From Bacteroides sp. (GTDB lineage Bacteria > Bacteroidota > Bacteroidia > Bacteroidales > Bacteroidaceae), in NCBI GenBank assembly GCA_019416685.1, contig DXWV01000020.1:4481-57972 (forward strand): a DNA stretch of 53,492 nt, read 5' to 3'. Shown piece after piece: positions 9,292 to 17,293 of this stretch (its first letter is position 1; every line of letters starts with the position of its first letter). Position numbers and translations under genes: made by a program. A model generated the notes under the pieces. That model was not told the origin of the DNA, did not search any database, and saw only the letters and a program-made list of their open reading frames with translations.

Positions 9292-9666
9292 ATGAAGAAA
9301 GTAATTTGTAGTGAAAAGGCTCCGGGAGCAATTGGACCCTATAGTCAGGCTATTGAAGCCAATGGTATGGTGTTTGTGTCAGGACAGCTACCTATTGATG
9401 CTACTACCGGAGTAATGCCGGAAGGAGTGGAGGCACAGGCCCGCCAGTCTTTAGAAAATATTAAGCACATCCTGGAGACAGCCGGACTGACCATGGCAGA
9501 CATTGTCAAAACGACTGTATTTCTGCAGGATATGTCTTTGTTTGCTGGTATGAATGGCGTATATGCAACTTATTTCAACGGAGACTTCCCGGCCCGTTCT
9601 GCTGTGGCTGTGAAAGCTTTGCCGAAAGATGCCTTAGTTGAGATTGAGTGCATTGCGGCTCGCTAA
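9292..9666 (+). CDS. ridA: RidA family enamine/imine deaminase
   Basis: The 124-residue protein is full length for RidA (YjgF/UK114). These proteins hydrolyse reactive enamine and imine intermediates from PLP enzymes. Family hallmarks are APGAIGPYSQAIEANGMVFV at the N-terminus, the Arg in FPARSAVAVKALP that binds the substrate carboxylate, and VEIECIA at the end. The last 33 nt overlap the 3' end of folC on the opposite strand. Confidence 0.93.
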   Translation: MKKVICSEKAPGAIGPYSQAIEANGMVFVSGQLPIDATTGVMPEGVEAQARQSLENIKHILETAGLTMADIVKTTVFLQDMSLFAGMNGVYATYFNGDFPARSAVAVKALPKDALVEIECIAAR

Positions 9667-10932
9667 TAAATCTGCAACAATAAAACTACTGCCTCCTACG
9701 AAGATAAAGTCTTTGGGGAGGCTCTTTTCTTGTGCTGCGCGTACGGCGCTTTCTACTGTCGGATAAGTAGTACCTTTTAGACCAAATTCATTGGCTATAC
9801 TTTGTAGTTCTCTTTCCGGCAAAGCTCGTTTTACACTTGCTTTTGTGAAATAATAGGTTGCTTCCTGAGGCAACAGGCTCAGTACACCACGAATGTCTTT
9901 GTCATTTACCATACCTATCACAATGTGTAAATGGTGGTATGGAATAGATTTTATTTGTTGGGTGATATAAGTCATTCCACCGATATTGTGTCCTGTGTCG
10001 CATATTAACAGGGGAGCATCACTCAATTTCTGCCATCGTCCCATTAGCCCTGTTAATCCATTGACATGAGAAAACCCGTTACGAACACTTTGCTCTTCAA
10101 TTCGGTATCCCAGAACTTTAAGCTCTTTTAAAGCATGTAGTATTGTGTTGGTGTTTTTTATCTGATAACATCCTCCAAGTTCTCCCTTCAACCGGGGGTA
10201 TTCCTGGGTTTCGTATACCAACATATTATTCTGGAAATTTGTATTTAAAATCAGCTTGTCATCTTCTGCAAATACGATAGGAGCATTTACCTCTTTCGCT
10301 TTTCCAACAAATACCGGTCGGGTTTCTTCCGTCGCTTCTCCAATTATTACCGGGATTTCCTTTTTAATAATTCCCGCCTTTTCTCCTGCAATCTTTGCCA
10401 GTGTATTACCCAGAAACTGTGTATGGTCAAAGCTGATATTAGTAATGATACATAGATCCGGAGCAATGATATTGGTACAGTCGAGTCGCCCTCCCAATCC
10501 CACTTCGATGATAGCTACATCCACCTTCTCATCGGCAAAGTAACGGAAAGCCATAGCTGTAGTCAATTCGAAAAAGGAAGGACGGAGCGGTTCAAAAAAA
10601 GGTCGGTGTTGTTCTACGAAGTTTATAACGTATTCCTCAGGCATCATCTTTCCGTTGATACGGATACGTTCGCGAAAATCCACAAGATGGGGAGAGGTAT
10701 AAAGCCCGACCCGGTAGCCTGCTTCTTGTAAAATAGCGGCAAGCGTATGAGAACAAGAGCCTTTGCCATTTGTTCCTCCTACATGAATGGTATGGTATTT
10801 ACGATGAGGATGTCCGAAGTATTCATCTAATATTTTAGTATTTTCCAGTCCTTCTTTATATGCTCCGCTTCCTATTTGCTGGAACATAGGTACACTCTCA
10901 TATAAGTACGTTAAAGTGTTCTGATAGTCCAT
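9634..10932 (-). CDS. folC: Bifunctional folylpolyglutamate synthase / dihydrofolate synthase
   Basis: The 432-residue Mur-ligase-family enzyme adds glutamate to dihydropteroate and folates. The ATP-binding motif GGTNGKGSCSHTLAAI is near residues 52-67, followed by GLYTSPHL. Further family segments are VEVGLGGRLDCTN, ISFDHTQFLGNTL and LICDTGHN. Length is normal. It is convergent with ridA and their 3' ends overlap by 33 nt. It lies divergent from phoH with a 133-nt gap. Confidence 0.93.
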   Translation of the reverse strand: MDYQNTLTYLYESVPMFQQIGSGAYKEGLENTKILDEYFGHPHRKYHTIHVGGTNGKGSCSHTLAAILQEAGYRVGLYTSPHLVDFRERIRINGKMMPEEYVINFVEQHRPFFEPLRPSFFELTTAMAFRYFADEKVDVAIIEVGLGGRLDCTNIIAPDLCIITNISFDHTQFLGNTLAKIAGEKAGIIKKEIPVIIGEATEETRPVFVGKAKEVNAPIVFAEDDKLILNTNFQNNMLVYETQEYPRLKGELGGCYQIKNTNTILHALKELKVLGYRIEEQSVRNGFSHVNGLTGLMGRWQKLSDAPLLICDTGHNIGGMTYITQQIKSIPYHHLHIVIGMVNDKDIRGVLSLLPQEATYYFTKASVKRALPERELQSIANEFGLKGTTYPTVESAVRAAQEKSLPKDFIFVGGSSFIVADLLASRNALNLN

Positions 10933-11065
10933 CTTTTATAATATTTAACTGGCAAGAAATTTTTATTGCCCTTTTATTTCTTATCTTAGGTGCCACAATC
11001 CTTCATCGTAGTGACTGATTGCTTTAACGGATTGCAAATATCAACATTTTAAATCTAAGAAGAGT

Positions 11066-12391
11066 ATGGGAACTAAGAAAAATTTTGTGCTTGACACAAA
11101 TGTTATCCTTCACGACTACAATTGCTTGAAGAATTTCCAAGAGAATGATATTTATCTCCCTATCGTAGTGATTGAAGAACTGGATAAGTTCAAGAAGGGG
11201 AATGAACAGATTAATTACAATGCTCGCGAATTTGTCAGAGAACTTGATTTGATAACCGATGATAATCTCTTTAGTAGCGGTGCCTCTCTGGGAGAGGGGT
11301 TGGGCCGTTTGTTTGTCATTACGGGTGAAGTAGACTCTCCGGTGGTGCGTGACTCTTTTCCTTCACGTAAACCCGATCATCAGATTTTGGCTGTAGCAGA
11401 TTATCTGGCACGCAAGCATACTAATATGAAGACCATTCTGGTGACAAAAGATGTCAATCTACGTATGAAAGCCCGTTCTATTGGTGTGATTTGCGAAGAT
11501 TACATTACTGACAAGGTGGTGAACGTAGATATCTTTGAGAAATCCAATGAGGTCTTTGAAGGAATTGATCCTACGTTAATTGACCAGATCTATTCTGCCC
11601 GGGAGGGATTGGATATCAACGAGTTCGATTTTAAAAATATTATTCGTCCTAATGAATGCTTTATACTGAAGAGTGATCGTAGTAGTGTACTTGCCCGTTA
11701 CAACCCTTTTACTCATACGGTTTGCCGGGTCAATAAGACGAAGAATTATGGAATTGAGCCTCGTAATGCTGAACAAAGCTTCGCTTTTGAGATATTGAAT
11801 GATCCCAATGTGAAACTGGTTGCTTTGACAGGTAAGGCCGGTACTGGTAAAACTCTTTTGGCATTGGCTGCTGCCTTAGGCAATCTGATTGATTATAAAC
11901 AGATTTTATTGGCGCGTCCTATTGTGGCTCTTTCTAATAAAGATCTGGGTTTTTTGCCGGGTGATGCAAAGGAGAAGGTGGCTCCTTATATGCAGCCTTT
12001 ATTTGATAATCTGAACGTAATCAAACGTCAGTTTGCCGCTAATTCTACCGAAGTGAAACGCTTGGAAGATATGCAGAAAAGCGAGCAATTGGTTATTGAA
12101 GCATTGGCATTTATTCGTGGACGTAGCCTGAGTGAAACTTATTGTATCATTGATGAGGCTCAGAATCTTACTCCCCACGAAATAAAGACGATCATTACCC
12201 GTGCGGGCGAAGGTACTAAGATGGTGTTTACCGGAGATATCCAGCAAATTGACCAGCCTTATCTGGATAGCCAATCCAATGGATTGGTTTATATGATTGA
12301 TCGTATGAAAGAGCAAAATATCTTTGCTCATGTCAATCTGGTGAAAGGCGAACGTAGCCAGTTGAGTGAATTGGCAAGTAATTTGATGTAA
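11066..12391 (+). CDS. PIN domain - PhoH ATPase fusion (PhoH2/YlaK type)
   Basis: The 441-residue protein has an N-terminal PIN nuclease-fold domain (VLDTNVILHD at about 8-17, with the conserved acidic residues also in DHQILAVADYLA and LVTKDVNLRMKA). A C-terminal PhoH ATPase domain has Walker A TGKAGTGKT near 255 and Walker B CIIDEAQNLTPHEIK near 360. Proteins of this build are proposed RNA helicase/RNases. The C-terminal VKGERSQLSELAS segment is typical. The downstream hairpin at 12434-12496 may end its transcript. Confidence 0.88.
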   Translation: MGTKKNFVLDTNVILHDYNCLKNFQENDIYLPIVVIEELDKFKKGNEQINYNAREFVRELDLITDDNLFSSGASLGEGLGRLFVITGEVDSPVVRDSFPSRKPDHQILAVADYLARKHTNMKTILVTKDVNLRMKARSIGVICEDYITDKVVNVDIFEKSNEVFEGIDPTLIDQIYSAREGLDINEFDFKNIIRPNECFILKSDRSSVLARYNPFTHTVCRVNKTKNYGIEPRNAEQSFAFEILNDPNVKLVALTGKAGTGKTLLALAAALGNLIDYKQILLARPIVALSNKDLGFLPGDAKEKVAPYMQPLFDNLNVIKRQFAANSTEVKRLEDMQKSEQLVIEALAFIRGRSLSETYCIIDEAQNLTPHEIKTIITRAGEGTKMVFTGDIQQIDQPYLDSQSNGLVYMIDRMKEQNIFAHVNLVKGERSQLSELASNLM

Positions 12392-12433
12392 TGACTCATA
12401 AATAAGAATAGGGATACTTTTTGAATGTCCCCA

Positions 12434-12496
12434 CTTACAGATACAAGAGAGGCAACTAATTCGTAATGAATTAATTGCCTCTCTTGTATCTGTAAG
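12434..12496. repeat. Long hairpin downstream of phoH
   Basis: A perfect 22-bp stem (12434-12455 with 12475-12496) continues after one mismatch into a further 6-bp stem (457-462 with 468-473), closing on GTAAT. No U-tract follows on the + side, so it is not a standard terminator. It could be a REP-like element, a 3'-end stabiliser or a processed RNA. Confidence 0.8.
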
Positions 12497-12582
12497 AAAT
12501 ATCCTTAGTTTGGATCAAATGAAAAATGCTGTTGGCAGATTATCTGAACGTATAAATCCGGCTTACTTATTTTATTCCATAA

Positions 12583-12674
12583 AAATACGTATTTAATACC
12601 TTGTTAAAATGCATATTAACAGCGTCTTAAATACGTATTCTTATACTGTAAAAGTACGTACTTTTAAGCAATAA
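12583..12674. repeat. Palindromic dispersed element, copy 1 (TACGTA palindromes)
   Basis: Three palindromes with a TACGTA centre lie at 12583-12594, 12630-12639 and 12650-12665 (the last a perfect 16-mer). The block 12604-12665 aligns without gaps to 53294-53355. It shares the 19-nt TTAAAATGCATATTAACAG and has the same distance to the last palindrome. It sits between phoH and the 3' end of the GH97 gene. Confidence 0.7.
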
Positions 12675-12732
12675 AAAACAAGTTTGTCAAAAGTGTTAAA
12701 AATAACACTAACAAAGATTTTTATTTGATCCC

Positions 12733-14721
12733 TTATTCTATTTTCATAGCAAATCCACCTCCGGGTGCGAGATGTATTTTCACTTTATCTTTATCATCCA
12801 ACTTGATGTTTTCTTTTTTATAGTCCCGTCCGCTGCGATGTGCGTTTATACCATCTTTAAACAGGGTAACTGTTTTCCCTTTTTCTTTTAAGAATGATAA
12901 ATCGACCTCTATATCGCGTGCATCCCAATTAGTCATTCCACCGACATACCAGGTATTGCCGTGTCTGCGGGCTGTTACTATATATTCGCCGATCTTGCCA
13001 TCAAGAGTGATACTTTCGTCCCATACGGTGGGTATGTTTGCAATAAAATCCAGTGATTCCGGTTCACGCATGTAGTTGCTTGGTGCATCGCAAAGCATAT
13101 TGAACGGAGATTCCAGTATGACGTACATGGCCAGTTGATGACATCTTGTACCCTGACTCATTGGTTCTGAATTGCAAGGATAATAGTTACCTTTTGCCGC
13201 ATTGCGCATGGCACCTTGCGTATAATCCATAGGTCCTGCCACCTGACGGATGAAAGGAATAATGACATCATACTTCATTTGGTCTACAGCAGGGCTCCAT
13301 TTCATCTGTTCCAGTCCGTGCACTCCTTCAAAGTTCAGAACATTGGGATATGTGCGGTTCATTCCGGCAGGTTTGTATGTGCCATGCAGGTCGAGTATCA
13401 GTTTGTGTTTTGCACAGGTTTCAGCGGCACGGTAGTTAAAGTCTACCATTTCCTGATCATCACGATCCATAAAGTCTACCTTGAATCCTTTCACACCGAT
13501 ATCGGCATAGTGTTTACAGATATTCTCCATATCCCGGTTGAATGCGTGAAAACCTGCCCATAGGATGATACCTACGTTCTTTTTCGCACCGTAATCTACC
13601 AGTTCTTTGATGTCGATCTCTTTTACAACCTGCATCAGGTCAGCTTTCAGGTTTACTGCCCAGCCCTCATCCAGAATAACATACTCAATACCATGTGCTG
13701 CTGCAAAGTCTATGTAATATTTATAAGTTGCATTGTTGATTCCGGATACGAAGTCTACTCCGTCAATGTTCCAATTATTCCACCAGTCCCATGCTACTTT
13801 ACCGGGTTTGATCCATGAGATATCAGCCACTCGTGAAGCTGCTCCTAATTTGTAAGTCATGTCACTGTTTGCCAAATCTTTATCTGTAGTAGAGAGGATC
13901 GCTATGCGCCAGGGGAATGTCCGTGGCCCACTCACTTTGGCTATATAGTGCTCGCGTTGTTGTACTTGCATTTGTAGCATATTGTGCCCACCCTGTTTGG
14001 TAACTTTAGGATATTGCGCTTGCTTGCCGGTCAGGCTGTTATTACCGTTTGCGTTAGTGAGATAGAGTCCAGGATAGCTTTCCAGATCCGACTCTGTGAT
14101 ACAGATCTTTTTTCCGTTTCCTACTTCGACTACCAGCGGCAGAAACATCATTCTTCCTTTGTTTAGTTTTGAAAGCCGGTCGGTGGTATAAGCGTTCTCA
14201 AATGAATTCATAAACTGAGACTCATAATCTCCATCTTTTCCGGGCCTTACATAGGGCACTGTAGCCATAGCATCATCGTTAAACAGGTAATTGACCTCTT
14301 CACTTTGGATATTAAATGGCTTTTTCCGTTGATTGATAAAACGATAAGCTATTCCATCGTCGTATGCACGGAACTCCAATCCCCATTGTTTTTTGAACGT
14401 CAGTTTCAATTCGTTATATGTATCCTGGATTTTATCTTTCTTGTAGAATGGTGAAAGGATTGTTTCATTCACGCTTCGTTTGTTGCTTTTGGATAGTTTG
14501 GCATTATCACCCCATACTTCTCCATCACTTAACATTAATGAAATAGGGGAGGGGGACAGGACAGATTGTCCATCATGTGTAATGTCATAGGTGATTTTTT
14601 CGCCGATGTTAATAGTTGTACTGATACGTCCGTTGGGTGAAGTTAACGTAAATTGTTTTTGTGCATAAGCTGTGGTTATCAGAAACAGGCTGCACAGCAG
14701 AGTCATTTTTAGTTTTCTCAT
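12733..14721 (-). CDS. Glycoside hydrolase family 97, retaining alpha-galactosidase type
   Basis: The 662-residue product has a signal peptide (MRKLKMTLLCSLFLITTAYA, then Q) and the GH97 build: N-terminal beta-sandwich, central (beta/alpha)8 barrel and C-terminal domain. VDFMDRDDQ (Asp at about 416) and FEGVHGLEQ (Glu at about 471) match the nucleophile and acid/base that define the retaining alpha-galactosidase branch, as opposed to inverting SusB-type alpha-glucosidases. This follows from family knowledge and my own residue count. The frame is open upstream to a GTG at 14892, but that part is repeat DNA, so I start at the ATG at 14721. No SusC/SusD or regulator is nearby, so it appears as a lone gene. 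Confidence 0.88.
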   Translation of the reverse strand: MRKLKMTLLCSLFLITTAYAQKQFTLTSPNGRISTTINIGEKITYDITHDGQSVLSPSPISLMLSDGEVWGDNAKLSKSNKRSVNETILSPFYKKDKIQDTYNELKLTFKKQWGLEFRAYDDGIAYRFINQRKKPFNIQSEEVNYLFNDDAMATVPYVRPGKDGDYESQFMNSFENAYTTDRLSKLNKGRMMFLPLVVEVGNGKKICITESDLESYPGLYLTNANGNNSLTGKQAQYPKVTKQGGHNMLQMQVQQREHYIAKVSGPRTFPWRIAILSTTDKDLANSDMTYKLGAASRVADISWIKPGKVAWDWWNNWNIDGVDFVSGINNATYKYYIDFAAAHGIEYVILDEGWAVNLKADLMQVVKEIDIKELVDYGAKKNVGIILWAGFHAFNRDMENICKHYADIGVKGFKVDFMDRDDQEMVDFNYRAAETCAKHKLILDLHGTYKPAGMNRTYPNVLNFEGVHGLEQMKWSPAVDQMKYDVIIPFIRQVAGPMDYTQGAMRNAAKGNYYPCNSEPMSQGTRCHQLAMYVILESPFNMLCDAPSNYMREPESLDFIANIPTVWDESITLDGKIGEYIVTARRHGNTWYVGGMTNWDARDIEVDLSFLKEKGKTVTLFKDGINAHRSGRDYKKENIKLDDKDKVKIHLAPGGGFAMKIE

Positions 14722-14876
14722 GGTATATAAATGTTTAATTAGACCTTGATTATTTAGGTTGCTAATATGAAATCGTGTTGTGATATATAAAGTTGTTACA
14801 AATATACAATGAAAAAATATAAAAACCTGATTTTGAGATAGATTTGATTTATAATTGAATAGATATGAGCAAAACT

Positions 14877-15053
14877 CACCACAGAGTAGCACAGAGTATT
14901 ATTTATCTGATGAAACGCGGATTAACACAGATAAACACAGATTAAAAGACTGTATTTCTTTATCTTAGATTTGTTTCCCTTTGCGAAAATCTGCGTTCAT
15001 CTGCGTTTCAATAAAGATTTAAACTCTGTGGAACTCTGTGTTACTCTGTGGTG
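14877..15053. repeat. Dispersed about 170-bp repeat with terminal inverted repeats, copy A
   Basis: The 21-nt ends (14877-14897 and 15033-15053) are complementary with one mismatch and carry CACAGAGT units. A nested pair (TGAAACGC..GAT and ATCTGCGTTTCA) lies inside. A second copy at 42597-42762 is nearly identical in its core (TATCTTAGATTTGTTTC to CAATAAAGATTTAAA). It has no coding capacity, so it is MITE- or REP-like. It sits upstream of the GH97 gene and beyond the capsule terminator. Confidence 0.8.
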
Positions 15054-15080
15054 AAATACACTCAAAGCCATACAGTAGTG

Positions 15081-15126
15081 AATAAAAATTCCCCCTTTAC
15101 TGGCCACGCCTGGTCAGAAGGGGGAA
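15081..15126 (-). terminator. Intrinsic terminator of the capsule operon
   Basis: On the minus strand a GC-rich stem (15118-15126 with 15089-15097, extended by CTGACCA/TGGCCAG) is followed directly by TTTTTATT (15088-15081). It lies about 165 nt past the upxZ stop and is the first strong terminator met by the capsule transcript. Confidence 0.75.
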
Positions 15127-15289
15127 ACACAAACAAACAATAATATTAAGAAACTGGCGTGATTCACATCAGACCAACTCCCTGTTTCCCTTTCGGGAAA
15201 ATACAGTACTGAGATTAAATAACAGTACTATATGCCTTCAAAAAACTATTAATTCTGTTGTTGTGTCATTTTTTTATTATTGTAGTTAC

Positions 15290-15766
15290 TTATTCGCTAA
15301 CTTCACTCCACGGATAAGGATATTTTTCGAGATTTGTCAGTGTATCTACAATCTCTTGTTCCTCCGCTGTTAACTCTTTTTTCCCCCAACTATTTATTAT
15401 TGCATGAGCTTCTGTTGCCAGTTCGTCATCAAATACTTCACCATAACAGTAGGTCAGGAGCTGACATTTCAAAAGAGAAGGGGAGAGTTTTTCCAATACT
15501 TTCCATGAGCGGTCCAGAATTGTTTGCTTCCGGGCTTCTGTATCAGTGGTATAGATAATAGCGTTATATCCCATCAACAAAGCGAGGCAAAGGAGTGCTT
15601 CTTCTTCGTCCGTAGAGGCTTGAATTGTAAACAGAGCATTTGCTTTTTGCAGTACTTCTTTGTTCTGTTGGCAGAGTGAATCTGTATATATAGGTGAATC
15701 ATCTACCCCCGGATATAATAGTTCGTGGGCTAAATGTTTTAATTCCTGGATTTGAGTTGTTAGCAT
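15290..15766 (-). CDS. upxZ: UpxZ family inhibitor of capsule antitermination
   Basis: The 158-residue protein matches the UpxZ family: LAHELLYPGVDDSPIYTD at the N-terminus, EEEALLCLALLMGYNA in the middle, and LLKCQLLTYCYGEVFDDEL. In Bacteroides fragilis UpxZ proteins block the UpxY antiterminators of other capsule loci, so that one capsule dominates. Those upxZ genes normally follow upxY at the start of the operon. Here the gene is the last one, about 19 kb downstream of upxY, just before the terminator. It would be made only when the whole operon is transcribed. I start at the ATG at 15766. Confidence 0.85.
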   Translation of the reverse strand: MLTTQIQELKHLAHELLYPGVDDSPIYTDSLCQQNKEVLQKANALFTIQASTDEEEALLCLALLMGYNAIIYTTDTEARKQTILDRSWKVLEKLSPSLLKCQLLTYCYGEVFDDELATEAHAIINSWGKKELTAEEQEIVDTLTNLEKYPYPWSEVSE

Positions 15767-15822
15767 ATGATTATTGAATTTAAATTAGTAGTATTTAAAA
15801 GAGTGATTTCGTTATTTATTTC

Positions 15823-16518
15823 TTATTGTAGAGTATTTACTTTATTGCTTACGATGGTGATTCCTAATTTAGATAAACCTGCTGTCCATTCATCTTCATT
15901 TGAATTGAAATACTCACTGTAGTGCATTATTTTGGTATCTTCTATTCCAGAAAAAGCATATGTGTATAAGGTTCTTCTTATTAGCATTCTGCTATAATTC
16001 AGGGCATCATCACCATTGTATCCAAAGAAAGAATAGAGATTCATCATGAGCCTGCAACCTTTTTCTTTGAGCCGTACAAAGTCTTCTGTTCCCCAATAAA
16101 TACTTCGTTCCGGTTGCATGATAACAGGAGTATAACCTGCATATAAGACTGAGTCGAGCACTTCCCAGAACTTATCATTTTTTAGCAAGGGATGAACATC
16201 AATGAGCAATTCTTTTTGACCATCAATGGTTAGTAGTTCTGTTGTACCCAGCGTTTTTTCAAAAGTATTATCCAGGCGATATCTGGCTGAGAGTTTTAGT
16301 TCAATGCCTCCTTTATACTGAGTTTTTAAACCATTGAATACTCTCTCAAGATTCTCTGTTGTATTCTCAGGATTTTCTTTTTTCACAGGAGGAACACATA
16401 TCACTTGCTTTATTCCTATACCTTCCAGATAATTCAGAAGTTCTATTGATTGGTCCGTAGATAAGGCCCAGGCATCTGTACCTGGTAAAATGTAGGGCTG
16501 AAAGTCAGTATAAATCAT
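15823..16518 (-). CDS. Degenerate YwqE/CpsB-like PHP protein (predicted pseudo-phosphatase)
   Basis: This 231-residue protein is a paralogue of its upstream neighbour (16554-17279). The same landmarks align but the metal ligands are gone. DVHAHLLPGVDDG corresponds to DFQPYILPGTDAW, TPHIME to VPPVKK, AGEYMLD to SARYRLD, IAHPERY to MQPERS, and GSDLHH to GIEDTK. The overall fold and length appear kept, and the frame is intact, so it is probably expressed. It should not hydrolyse phosphotyrosine. It could bind the Wzc tail or the active phosphatase; that is inference. Confidence 0.75.
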   Translation of the reverse strand: MIYTDFQPYILPGTDAWALSTDQSIELLNYLEGIGIKQVICVPPVKKENPENTTENLERVFNGLKTQYKGGIELKLSARYRLDNTFEKTLGTTELLTIDGQKELLIDVHPLLKNDKFWEVLDSVLYAGYTPVIMQPERSIYWGTEDFVRLKEKGCRLMMNLYSFFGYNGDDALNYSRMLIRRTLYTYAFSGIEDTKIMHYSEYFNSNEDEWTAGLSKLGITIVSNKVNTLQ

Positions 16519-16553
16519 TAATCTCTCTATTAATTTAGGTATAGTTTCTTCTT

Positions 16554-17279
16554 TTATTCAAGAACGTTGTTATTTTCTATTAATATCTTTACTAATTGTT
16601 GTTGAAAGCGCGATAATCGTATTCGTGAAAGGGCATCTGTATAAATCTCCAGGTGGTGAAGGTCGGAACCTGCAAAGTCGTAGAATCCTTCTTTTAATAA
16701 AGTTTGGGACCGTTGTAGTACTCTTTTGCCATATGTACCCGCTAATGACATCAGATTCAACTGAAACTTGCAACCATTTTTCTTAAGTGCAATCAGTTCT
16801 TCTTCGCGCATATACAAATATCGTTCCGGATGTGCTATAATAGGTTTGTAACCACTTACTTGTAACTCATAAAGCATGTGGCGAAGATCAGGAGGTGCCG
16901 AGAGATAGGAAGTCTCCACTAATACATGGCAATCACCCAGAGTCAGTAATCCCTCTTCCGTCTGTTTCTTAAATCCTGTGTCCAGCATATACTCGCCGGC
17001 CAGCCGGAGTTCAACAGGAGATTTACTCTTTTTACAAAACTCTTCGAAACGCTTTTGAAGAAAGTCGGGGTGGTTTTCAATGATATCTTCCATAATATGA
17101 GGTGTGAGAAAGATTCTTCTGACACCTATTTCATGCAGGTATTCAATGGCGGCAAGGGATTCTTCTACAGAAGCCATCCCGTCATCTACTCCGGGAAGGA
17201 GATGGGCATGAACGTCTGTCATGCCCTTTAAGAGTCCCGATTTTAAAATATTTGTTTCTGATGAAAGCCAGGAAAACAT
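16554..17279 (-). CDS. Manganese-dependent protein-tyrosine phosphatase, YwqE/CpsB type (PHP domain)
   Basis: The 241-residue protein has the PHP metal-binding motifs: DVHAHLLPGVDDG at about 22-34, TPHI near 80, AGEYMLD, IAHPERY and GSDLHH near the C-terminus. Enzymes of this family remove phosphate from the tyrosine-rich tail of the capsule kinase Wzc, which lies 14 nt upstream here. Cycles of phosphorylation and dephosphorylation control capsule polymerisation and export. All ligands are present, in contrast with the next gene. Confidence 0.9.
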   Translation of the reverse strand: MFSWLSSETNILKSGLLKGMTDVHAHLLPGVDDGMASVEESLAAIEYLHEIGVRRIFLTPHIMEDIIENHPDFLQKRFEEFCKKSKSPVELRLAGEYMLDTGFKKQTEEGLLTLGDCHVLVETSYLSAPPDLRHMLYELQVSGYKPIIAHPERYLYMREEELIALKKNGCKFQLNLMSLAGTYGKRVLQRSQTLLKEGFYDFAGSDLHHLEIYTDALSRIRLSRFQQQLVKILIENNNVLE

Positions 17280-17293
17280 AGAGTAGCTTTTGA

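Noticed and set aside
14722..14892. N-terminal extension of the GH97 gene from a GTG at 14892
   Set aside because: The extension is encoded partly by the dispersed repeat, and a clear signal peptide begins at the ATG at 14721.
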